Origin: Lachnospiraceae bacterium 3-1
Lineage (GTDB): Bacteria; Bacillota; Clostridia; Lachnospirales; Lachnospiraceae
NCBI GenBank assembly: GCA_000403255.2
Contig: KE159595.1
Span: 146,266 to 210,265 of the forward strand
Direction: 5' to 3'
DNA: 64,000 bases
Part shown: positions 57,148-64,000 of the stretch, one piece after another
Layout of the letters: each line of letters starts with the position of its first letter
How positions within the stretch are numbered: position 1 is the stretch's first letter
The notes under the pieces: generated by a model
Told to the model about the DNA's origin: nothing
Database searches by the model: none
Seen by the model: the letters and a program-made list of their open reading frames with translations, nothing else
Program-made: the position numbers and the translations under genes

Positions 57148-58285
57148 AGCTTTTTTTCGAATATTGTATAAAAATAAGACGTCGCTTTTGATGTATGTTT
57201 TTATTTACTTGGGAATTACCCTGCTGGCAAGCAGTGTATTGCAGGAAGATAAAAAAACGGATTTTTCTGGAATTTCTTTGGATATTGGTGTAAAAAATAA
57301 GGATACCGGAAGCCTTGGGAAAAATCTGGAAAAATATTTGGAATCCAGAAATCAGCTTGTGGATGTGCCAGAGGAAAAAGAGGATTTGCAGGATGCCATC
57401 TATTATCAGGAAATGGATTATGTGTTGTTAATCCCAGAGGATTTTACTGAAAAATTCCAGGCAGGAGAATGGGAAGGGTCCCTCCAGGGAACCAAGGTGC
57501 CAGGAAGCAGCAGCGCGTATCTGATAGAAAATGAAATTCAAAATTTTCTAAAAACTGTTTCTATGTATCAGAAAGCAGGATGTGATATAGAACAGGCAGT
57601 TACATGGAGCCTTCAGGATTTGGAGCAGAAGTCCAAGGTAGAGTTTTTGGAAAAAGACAACAGCCAGGGATTACCGGATGGTTTTTATTTCTTTCAATAT
57701 ATCCCCTATGTGTTCCTGGTAATGATGATACTTGGGGTGGGAGCCTCTATGAAGCCTTTTCGGGAAAAGGATTTAGCTGCCAGAAATAAATGTTCTTCGA
57801 CGTCTTTTTTGAAACAAAATATGCAGATTTTTTTGGGTTGTATGATGTATATGCTGATTGTGTATATTGTTTTTATGGCAATGGCATGTTTGATGATGAG
57901 AGAATATATGTTTACCTTACAGGGATTTTTAAACGCTGCCAATGCATTCTTATTTGGTATTTGTGCCCTGAGTGTGGCTTGGTTTTCTGTGCAGTTTGCG
58001 AAAAATGCAGCAACCTTGAATATTATGAGTAATGTGTTTGGATTGGGGTTTAGTTTTCTGGGCGGTGTGTTTGTATCTCTGGATATGATGGAGGAAGGCG
58101 CAAGAAGGGCTGCAAAATTTGTGCCTTCTTACTGGTATGTGACAGCAAATCAGCATATTCAAAAGGTGACGTCTTTTTCAGAGTGTGGGAAGGTGTATCA
58201 ATCCTTTCTCATGGTGCTGATGTTTGCCCTGGCTTTTTTCTCGGCAGGACTTTTGGCTAACCGGATGAAAGTAAAATCCAGATAG
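57134..58285 (+). CDS. ABC-2 family permease (LnrN-like)
   Basis: A 383-residue permease similar in design to the one before it, with an N-terminal segment (KNKTSLLMYVFIYLGIT), an extracellular domain (about 40-180) and C-terminal membrane segments ending FVPSYWYVTANQHI. The AAGGAGGGAACGAT ribosome site lies inside the preceding gene. Two different permeases with one ATPase make a heterodimeric exporter, as in LnrLMN. Confidence 0.9.
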   Translation: MQVFKAFFRILYKNKTSLLMYVFIYLGITLLASSVLQEDKKTDFSGISLDIGVKNKDTGSLGKNLEKYLESRNQLVDVPEEKEDLQDAIYYQEMDYVLLIPEDFTEKFQAGEWEGSLQGTKVPGSSSAYLIENEIQNFLKTVSMYQKAGCDIEQAVTWSLQDLEQKSKVEFLEKDNSQGLPDGFYFFQYIPYVFLVMMILGVGASMKPFREKDLAARNKCSSTSFLKQNMQIFLGCMMYMLIVYIVFMAMACLMMREYMFTLQGFLNAANAFLFGICALSVAWFSVQFAKNAATLNIMSNVFGLGFSFLGGVFVSLDMMEEGARRAAKFVPSYWYVTANQHIQKVTSFSECGKVYQSFLMVLMFALAFFSAGLLANRMKVKSR

Positions 58286-58365
58286 AAAACAGAAAAATAT
58301 TACCACCCATGACCGTTTCTGGGGAGAGCCAATGGAAAAGGACTCGGTGAGCGTACCTGGCAAGG

Positions 58366-58408
58366 CAAAGAGGTTGCCGCATTGACTTTTCATGCGACAA
58401 CCTCTTTG
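58366..58408. terminator. Hairpin between convergent ABC and typA genes
   Basis: CAAAGAGGTTG and CGCAT pair with ATGCG and CAACCTCTTTG (one mismatch pair between). It serves the 3' ends of both operons; the T run is weak on the plus strand (TTTGTTTC). Confidence 0.6.
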
Positions 58409-58424
58409 TTTCACAGCCGAAGGG

Positions 58425-60254
58425 TTATTTCCGCAGGGCGGCACGTTTGCGCAGGGTGGGATCTAAAATCCGTTTGCGGATGCGAAGATTACTGGGAGTA
58501 ACCTCCAAAAGCTCGTCCGTTTCAATAAATTCTAATGCTTGTTCCAGACTAAGGATTTTTGGTGGTGTTAATGTTAAGGCTTCGTCTGCACTGGAGGAAC
58601 GTGTATTTGTCAGATGCTTTTTCTTGCAGACATTCAACTCAATATCTTCTGGCTTGGCGCTCTGGCCGATGACCATGCCAGCATATACCTTTTCTCCAGG
58701 GCTGATAAAGAGAGTTCCCCGGTCCTGGGCGCTGAATAGTCCGTAGGTGACAGCTTCTCCAGATTCAAAAGCAATCAGAGAGCCTTGCTTCCGATAAGCA
58801 ATATCTCCTTTATAAGGCTCATATCCATGAAAAATAGTGTTGATGATACCGTTGCCTCTGGTATCTGTCAAAAATTCGCTGCGGTAGCCGATTAGACCCC
58901 GGGAGGGAATGTTAAATTCCAGACGGGTGTATCCGCCGCTGATTGGGCCCATGTTTCGGAGTTCTCCCTTTCGCTGACTTAATTTTTCAATGACAGCTCC
59001 CGTAAATTCATCCGGTACATCCACATAAGCCAGTTCCATAGGCTCCAGTTTCTTTCCATTTTCATCATTATGGTATAAAACCTCTGCTTTGCTTACTGCG
59101 AATTCGTAGCCTTCCCGACGCATATTTTCGATTAAGACAGATAGATGTAATTCACCTCGACCGGAAACCTTTAAGCTGTCTGGGCTGTCGGTTTCTTCTA
59201 CTCGCAGGGAGACATCAGTGTTCAATTCCCGAAATAGGCGGTCCCTGATATGTCGGGAAGTAACAAATTTTCCTTCCTGGCCAGCAAGAGGACTGTCATT
59301 TACAATAAAATTCATAGAAATGGTAGGATCGGAGATTTTTTGGAAATCAATGGCACAGGGGGCTTCTGGGGCGCAGATGGTGTCACCGATGTGAATGTCT
59401 GCAATACCAGAAATGGCTACAATGGAGCCTATATTTGCCTCTGTAACATCTACCTTATTCAATCCGTCAAATTCATACATTTTGCTGATGCGTACTTTTT
59501 GTAGTTTGTCTGGTTCATGGTGGTTTACCACTACAGCTTCCTGATTGATTTTCAGGCATCCGTTGTCCACTTTTCCAATACCGATACGTCCTACATATTC
59601 GTTGTAATCAATGGTGCTGATTAATACCTGAGTGTTTGCTTTTGGGTCCCCTTCCGGCGCAGGGATATATTCCAGTATGGTTTCGAATAATGCGGTCATA
59701 TCTTTCTTTTCATCTTTTAAATCTTTGACTGCATAACCGTCCCGGGCGGAAGCATAGAGGAACGGACAATCTAACTGCTCGTCGGAGGCATCCAAATCCA
59801 TAAACAATTCCAGTACCTCGTCAATTACTTCATCAGGTCTGGCTTCAGGCCGGTCAATTTTGTTGATGCAGACTATGACTGGCAGGTTCAGCGCAAGGGC
59901 TTTCATCAGTACAAATTTTGTCTGAGGCATGGCCCCTTCAAAGGCGTCCACTACAAGGACAACTCCGTTTACCATTTTCAATACCCGTTCTACTTCTCCG
60001 CCGAAATCTGCATGGCCCGGGGTGTCGATAATATTGATTTTAGTATCCTTATAAAAAACGGCGGTGTTCTTGGAAAGTATGGTAATTCCCCGTTCTCTTT
60101 CAATATCATTGGAATCCATCACACGCTCCTGCACTTCCTGATTGGCGCGGAATACACCACTTTGTTTGAGCAGCTCGTCCACCAGTGTGGTTTTGCCATG
60201 GTCTACGTGGGCGATAATAGCAATGTTGCGGATATCCTCTCGTTTCATTTTCAT
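58425..60254 (-). CDS. typA: Ribosome-associated GTPase TypA/BipA
   Basis: TypA/BipA is a translational GTPase that acts in ribosome assembly and stress adaptation. The G motifs are intact: AHVDHGKTT (residues 15-23), [22 protein letters not shown]. The five-domain EF-G-like layout and the specific C-terminal domain are complete (609 residues). The start at 60254 is preceded by AAAGGATTAATTT. It stands alone on the minus strand. Confidence 0.97.
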   Translation of the reverse strand: MKMKREDIRNIAIIAHVDHGKTTLVDELLKQSGVFRANQEVQERVMDSNDIERERGITILSKNTAVFYKDTKINIIDTPGHADFGGEVERVLKMVNGVVLVVDAFEGAMPQTKFVLMKALALNLPVIVCINKIDRPEARPDEVIDEVLELFMDLDASDEQLDCPFLYASARDGYAVKDLKDEKKDMTALFETILEYIPAPEGDPKANTQVLISTIDYNEYVGRIGIGKVDNGCLKINQEAVVVNHHEPDKLQKVRISKMYEFDGLNKVDVTEANIGSIVAISGIADIHIGDTICAPEAPCAIDFQKISDPTISMNFIVNDSPLAGQEGKFVTSRHIRDRLFRELNTDVSLRVEETDSPDSLKVSGRGELHLSVLIENMRREGYEFAVSKAEVLYHNDENGKKLEPMELAYVDVPDEFTGAVIEKLSQRKGELRNMGPISGGYTRLEFNIPSRGLIGYRSEFLTDTRGNGIINTIFHGYEPYKGDIAYRKQGSLIAFESGEAVTYGLFSAQDRGTLFISPGEKVYAGMVIGQSAKPEDIELNVCKKKHLTNTRSSSADEALTLTPPKILSLEQALEFIETDELLEVTPSNLRIRKRILDPTLRKRAALRK

Positions 60255-60537
60255 AAATTAATCCTTCTTTCTTGCGTAATCTACTGTATTTTAACACATA
60301 ATTTGCATTTGGCAAGGTTTTTCCTGAAAAGAGTGGAAAATTAGGTGGCAAAACGCCAGGATTTATGTCTGAAAATAATAAAGTTTAAGAAAGGAAGAGG
60401 ATTATGTACGCTGATATCGTTTCAAATTGAAAACGCCATTTATCAGCTCAGTGCTTTCGGATTTCAAGCGGCAACTCCTTTGTATTACAACCACATATTG
60501 TCTGCAAATTTCAAGTTTCCAGGATTTCTTGATATTC

Positions 60538-60744
60538 CTATTCTACATCCTTCTCTAAACAAAGAATATCTTCCACTCCACAATCCAGATAAATACAGAT
60601 TTTTTCTAATATGTCAAAGCTGATTCTGGTAGTTCTGTTGTGGTTTAGGTTTCTCAGTGTGGTTGTTGAGATTCCAGTATCTTTTGCTATTTTATTTTGG
60701 GAAATTCCTTTGTTTTCTAAAACTTGATTCAGCATAATTTTCAT
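60538..60744 (-). CDS. XRE/Cro family transcriptional regulator
   Basis: A 68-residue helix-turn-helix protein: LNQVLENKGISQNKIAKDTG, then STTTLRNLNHNRTTRIS is the Cro/C1-type helix-turn-helix, and LEKICIYLDCGVEDILCLEK the closing helices. The Cro-like pattern with LDCGVEDIL is typical of small regulators in mobile or accessory DNA. Start at 60744 after GGAGTGATAAAA. The neighbouring DNA is AT-rich and gene-poor. Confidence 0.9.
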   Translation of the reverse strand: MKIMLNQVLENKGISQNKIAKDTGISTTTLRNLNHNRTTRISFDILEKICIYLDCGVEDILCLEKDVE

Positions 60745-61132
60745 TTTTATCACTCCATATTTGTAGATAGAGTATAGTTTTCCCACAATTCATAGGAATA
60801 TACAGGTGGAAGAAATTTTTCTTTGGAAATCTCAAAGGTATTGAAGGGATAGAAGGGAATAACCATGCAGCAGTCTGCATGTTACGAAAAAAGTTCGGTA
60901 TATGGTTCGACATATCGTATGTTGGATATTATTTTTTGGCATGATAATCCAGTAAACACATAGGAAATATATTATATGTAAGGTTGAAAAAAGAATTATT
61001 TCTATATTTAGTAGGTATGCAAAGAAATATGAATAATAGACACAAAATATAGTTACAAATAGATGAGAGTTGTGATAAACTTATTTTTAATTCTATGGAC
61101 AGTTGTTTGCTTTTGTTAAGGGGAGATTATAT

Positions 61133-61453
61133 ATGTATACTGGCATTATTCGTATTCAAAATAGTGTAAACGAGTATCATTTAAAAGAGATATCAAGATC
61201 CGTGGATTATTTGAAAATGCAATCAAGTATCAATAGTTTAAAAGATGCTGTTATGCCGCTTTATAATTTGAAGCTGTGCGAGGCACAAACAATATCAAAG
61301 TGTATTTCAAGCTTAAGAACAATGTGCATGAGTATTTTTGGCGAAAGTTGGATACAAAATGTATTGGCTATGACTTCTAATTTAAACAACGTTGTTTTGT
61401 CTAGTATTGGGGTTCCCTATATATCTGGAAATGGATACAGAATTGCAAGATAG
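61133..61453 (+). CDS. Hypothetical protein, 106 aa
   Basis: Function unknown. The ATG at 61133 follows AAGGGGAGATTATAT. The N-terminal half (IIRIQNSVNEYHLKEISRSV) is polar and helical; the middle is rich in Cys and Ser (KLCEAQTISKCISSLRTMC). Base composition and codon use are AT-richer than the core genes, suggesting horizontal transfer. It overlaps the next ORF by 23 bases, and both may be parts of one frameshifted gene. 60745-61132 (388 bases) shows only a short hairpin (ATGCAGcagtCTGCAT near 60864) and no gene. Confidence 0.45.
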   Translation: MYTGIIRIQNSVNEYHLKEISRSVDYLKMQSSINSLKDAVMPLYNLKLCEAQTISKCISSLRTMCMSIFGESWIQNVLAMTSNLNNVVLSSIGVPYISGNGYRIAR

Positions 61454-61646
61454 GTTGATATATTCTTATAAAAGCAATGACAATCAATGCAATAAAAAAG
61501 AAATGTGTGAAATAATTTTGGATTATTTTAATGATGAATATATAGACCATGTCTTAAATGGAATAAAAAATATTCAAGTTTTTACTTTGGAACGGGTAAT
61601 ATTAATTGAAGAAGGAACTTATAATCAGCTTCAACCAGAACTGTAG
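61431..61646 (+). CDS. Hypothetical protein, 71 aa (possible frameshifted continuation)
   Basis: Function unknown. It starts at an ATG inside the end of the preceding ORF, in another frame, and encodes a helical acidic peptide (MCEIILDYFNDEYIDHVLNG) ending TYNQLQPEL. No ribosome site is clear. The composition continues that of the preceding ORF, so a one-base frameshift in a former ~170-residue protein is the simplest explanation; translational coupling is the alternative. Confidence 0.4.
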   Translation: MDTELQDRLIYSYKSNDNQCNKKEMCEIILDYFNDEYIDHVLNGIKNIQVFTLERVILIEEGTYNQLQPEL

Positions 61647-61673
61647 GACAGTCAGTGAAAAAGGAATGCTCCT

Positions 61674-61865
61674 TCAGATTAGTAGCATGTTATAAGACAG
61701 TATGGCGAGCTCCAGCGCCAACTCGTCTGTCTGGAATTTCCCGGATGACAGAAGTTCGAGATTTATGTCCGTTTTCAGTTCAATGCGAAACTGTCCTTCC
61801 TGATCCATTGTACGTTCTGTGATTTCATATCCCATGCGGAATGTCGCTTTGCGACAGGTTTCATA
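61674..61865 (-). pseudogene. IS1380-type transposase fragment
   Basis: On the minus strand the frame reads RYETCRKATFRMGYEITERT, then MDQEGQ, then FRIELKTDINLELLSSGKF and a short tail ending with TGA at 61674. The RVTERT...GQ and FHSELKTDMDLERLPSGKF segments are characteristic of the C-terminal half of IS1380-family transposases. Between them the normal 40-60 residues are missing, so the copy is both truncated and internally deleted. Confidence 0.6.
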
Positions 61866-61890
61866 CCTGCTGCAGTGCGATAAGAGCTAG

Positions 61891-61952
61891 TTTATTCTAT
61901 AGGGAAGATACTTTCATGCATTAGCGTGACAAGGTCTTTCCTATAGAATAAA
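61891..61952. repeat. Hairpin repeat, diverged copy (family A)
   Basis: TTTATTCTATAGGGAAGA and the inverse TCTTTCCTATAGAATAAA form an 18-base inverted repeat (one mismatch) with a 26-base loop. The TATAGGAAAG core and T-rich/A-rich ends match family A at 1-58 and 15244-15313. It is adjacent to the transposase remnant and the tRNA terminator. Confidence 0.65.
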
Positions 61953-61989
61953 AAATGCCAAACCCCTTATGTTCTAAGGAATTCAGCAT
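61950..61989 (-). terminator. Intrinsic terminator of tRNA-Leu
   Basis: On the minus strand ATGCTGAATTCCTTA, loop GAACA, TAAGGGGTTTGGCAT (with several G-U pairs), then TTTTTT. It lies 11 bases downstream of the tRNA 3' end. Confidence 0.8.
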
Positions 61990-61999
61990 CTATAAGGAA

Positions 62000-62082
62000 T
62001 GCCGGCAGCGGGACTTGAACCCGCACGTGGTTGCCCACAACAGATTTTGAGTCTGCCTCGTCTGCCATTCCGACACGCCGGC
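62000..62082 (-). tRNA. tRNA-Leu (anticodon CAA)
   Basis: The minus strand folds as a class II tRNA: acceptor GCCGGCG with TGCCGGC, D arm, anticodon stem GCAGA/TCTGT with loop CTCAAAA (anticodon CAA, reading UUG), a long variable arm, and T arm GCGGGTTCAAGTCCCGC. Discriminator A; the 3' CCA is not encoded. It has its own terminator. Confidence 0.95.
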
Positions 62083-62312
62083 ATCTTTCAGCATGCAATT
62101 ACTTTCTGAAAAGTAATTGCTCACCCGAACAAACCATATGTTACCATATACAAGAAAAAAAAGCAAGTACTTTTTTAAATTTTTTTATATTTATATTTCT
62201 ACATTGAATGAACTTTCGGAACATGATAATATAAAAGCAGGTGAATTCATTTTTACAATATATGAGTTTTGTGATTGACAATGAGAAAATGGAAGTTAAA
62301 AGGAGGATACCA

Positions 62313-64000
62313 ATGGTGGTAGATAGGATCGAAGCGCTCAGGACAGAGATGCAGAAGAGAAAGATTGATATGTATATTGTACCTACCTCTGATTTTCATG
62401 AATCAGAGTATGTGGGAGATTACTTTAAAGCCAGAAAATATCTCACAGGTTTTACAGGCTCAGCAGGAACTGCAGTTGTGACAAAAAGTGAAGCAGGACT
62501 TTGGGCAGATGGCAGATACTTTATTCAGGCAGAGAGGCAGTTAGAGGGAAGTCCAGTGACCTTGTACCGAATGGGAGAAGAAGGGGTACCAACGGTAAAA
62601 GAGTATGTGGAAAAGAATTTGCCCGAGGGAGGATGCCTGGGATTTGATGGGCGTGTGATGAATGCCAAAGATGGCGAGGATTATGAAAAGACTGCCAGGG
62701 ACAAGCAAGGAAGTGTTTTTGTAGCAGAGGATTTGGTAGGAATCATATGGAAAGAGCGGCCAGAGCTTCCCCAAAATCCAGTTTATATTTTGGAAGAAAA
62801 ATATGCCGGGGAAAGTACAGAGAGCAAATTAAAGAGAGTACGGGAAAAAATGGCAGAAAAACAAGCAGGAATCCATATTCTTACATCTTTGTATGATATT
62901 GCATGGCTATTTAACATTCGGGGCGGCGATATCGCTCATGTTCCAGTAGTGTTGTCTTTTGCAGTAGTCACAAAGAAGGAGTGTTTCTGGTTTATTCATG
63001 GGGAAGTATTAGATGAAAAATTGCAGAATTATTGTCAGGAGAATCAGATCACGATTCGGCCCTATGAAGAAATTTATAGCTATGCAGAGGAAATTCCAGA
63101 GGAGGAAACTGTTTTACTGGATAAGAATATTGTAAATTATCGTATTCTCCATAACTTGAATTCCAAGGTAAAAGTGGTGCAGGAAGCAAATCCCACGGAA
63201 TTAATGAAAGCAGTGAAAAATGAAATAGAGCTTGCAAATATCCGTAATGCCCATGTCAAAGATGGAGTTGCTTTTACAAAATTTATGTATTGGTTAAAGA
63301 CCAATATCGGTAAAATGGAGATAACGGAGATATCTGCTTCTGATTATTTAGAAGACCGTAGGAAAGAGCAGGACTTATTTGTAGATTTGAGCTTTGACAC
63401 CATTAGCGCATATGGGGCCAATGCTGCAATGATGCATTATACAGCTACCCCTGAATCAGATGCCGAGCTGAAACCGGAAGGATTTCTATTGGTGGATTCT
63501 GGTGGGCATTATCTGGATGGAAGTACAGATATTACTAGAACGATGGCTCTTGGGGACTTGACAACAGAAGAAAAATTTCATTTTACTACCGTATGCCGTT
63601 CTAATTTGAACCTTGCAGCAGCAAAATTTTTGTATGGCTGCAGGGGATTGAATCTGGATATTTTGTCTAGAGGTCCCTTATGGAACCTTGGCTTGGATTA
63701 TAAATGTGGTACGGGTCACGGAATTGGCTATCTTTTAAATGTCCATGAAGGGCCGAATGGATTCCGATGGAAAATTGTACCGGAGCGGGGGGATAGCTGT
63801 GTACTGGAGGAAGGCATGGTTACTACGGATGAACCAGGAGTTTATCTGGAAGGAAAGTACGGAATCCGTACAGAAAATGAAATTATCTGTAAAAAAGCTG
63901 AAAAAAATGAATATGGGCAGTTTATGGAGTTTGAAACAATTACCTATGCGCCTATTGATTTGGATGCAATTATCCCAGAAGAGATGACTGGCACAGAGCG
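62313..64000 (+). CDS. pepP: Aminopeptidase P family protein (Xaa-Pro aminopeptidase), partial
   Basis: The gene runs off the window end; 562 residues are visible of a family that is about 595 long. It is the M24B aminopeptidase P type: two N-terminal creatinase-like domains (SDFHESEYVGDYFKARKYLT, FDGRVMNAKDG, NIRGGDIAHVPV) and a pita-bread catalytic domain. Metal ligands are seen in LLVDSGGHYLDGSTDITRT (two Asp), GTGHGIGYLLNVHEG (His), TDEPGVY (Glu) and RTENE (Glu). It removes the N-terminal residue before proline. Start at 62313 after AGGAGGATACCA; a plausible promoter is TTGAAT-17-TAATAT at 62204-62232. It has no signal peptide, so it is cytoplasmic. Confidence 0.96.
   Translation, partial: MVVDRIEALRTEMQKRKIDMYIVPTSDFHESEYVGDYFKARKYLTGFTGSAGTAVVTKSEAGLWADGRYFIQAERQLEGSPVTLYRMGEEGVPTVKEYVEKNLPEGGCLGFDGRVMNAKDGEDYEKTARDKQGSVFVAEDLVGIIWKERPELPQNPVYILEEKYAGESTESKLKRVREKMAEKQAGIHILTSLYDIAWLFNIRGGDIAHVPVVLSFAVVTKKECFWFIHGEVLDEKLQNYCQENQITIRPYEEIYSYAEEIPEEETVLLDKNIVNYRILHNLNSKVKVVQEANPTELMKAVKNEIELANIRNAHVKDGVAFTKFMYWLKTNIGKMEITEISASDYLEDRRKEQDLFVDLSFDTISAYGANAAMMHYTATPESDAELKPEGFLLVDSGGHYLDGSTDITRTMALGDLTTEEKFHFTTVCRSNLNLAAAKFLYGCRGLNLDILSRGPLWNLGLDYKCGTGHGIGYLLNVHEGPNGFRWKIVPERGDSCVLEEGMVTTDEPGVYLEGKYGIRTENEIICKKAEKNEYGQFMEFETITYAPIDLDAIIPEEMTGTE

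Noticed and set aside
60345-60623. Plus-strand ORF of 92 residues
   Set aside because: It is antisense to the well-supported XRE regulator for its second half and has no recognisable protein features.
60692-60913. Minus-strand ORF of 73 residues upstream of the XRE gene
   Set aside because: It overlaps the XRE gene start in another frame, lacks a ribosome site and contains a short hairpin; it looks like non-coding DNA.

Overview
The window reads as chromosomal DNA from a spore-forming, anaerobic Gram-positive bacterium of the Clostridia, most likely the family Lachnospiraceae. The evidence is the gene order nusB-xseA-xseB-ispA-dxs-tlyA-nadK-argR-recN-spoIVB, a SpoIVB sporulation protease, a CIRCE-controlled groESL operon, a DUF512 radical-SAM protein next to der and plsY, and strong purine-rich ribosome binding sites almost everywhere. 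I do not assign a species.

Layout. 1-320 holds dispersed repeats. 321-15221 is a dense plus-strand housekeeping block: RluF-type pseudouridine synthase, ligA, metA, an asp23 unit with its own promoter and terminator, then the nusB-to-spoIVB run. 15244-17500 is a small accessory island in the place where spo0A usually follows spoIVB; it has minus-strand orphan genes, repeats and gene fragments. 17627-31837 carries an MBL hydrolase, a previously easy-to-miss 36-residue membrane peptide with its own promoter and terminator, a soluble CZB chemoreceptor, DUF512-der-plsY, a Ser/Thr kinase, a type IIA topoisomerase pair, nadB-nadC and a C_GCAxxG_C_C protein. 32030-34254 is groESL. 34359-37944 is an unusual FapA-like / REC-HD-GYP / Hpt operon. 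38019-46583 is metabolic and transport genes (DegV, TRIC channel, LysR, purA, HAD, azlCD, deoD, rubredoxin-GltS fusion). 46629-49226 is a large secreted protein with a Pro/Thr linker. 49276-52966 is an iron module: DtxR-family repressor, a 327-bp inverted repeat, feoA-feoA-feoB with operator-like palindromes. 53010-58285 is a NarL-type two-component system divergent from an ATPase plus two permeases, arranged like the Bacillus Lnr (linearmycin resistance) system. 58425-60254 is typA. 60538-62082 is AT-rich and accessory: XRE regulator, unknown ORFs, an IS1380-type transposase fragment, a hairpin repeat and tRNA-Leu(CAA). The window ends inside an aminopeptidase P gene.

Main points of interest: the short stand-alone membrane peptide gene at 18551-18801; the HD-GYP regulator that has lost its catalytic histidine and is coupled to an Hpt protein and a repeat-rich FapA homologue; the giant inverted repeat and paired operators at feo; the accessory island after spoIVB; and at least four families of short palindromic repeats. 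All family names are from recognition of motifs in the translations; no database search was run.
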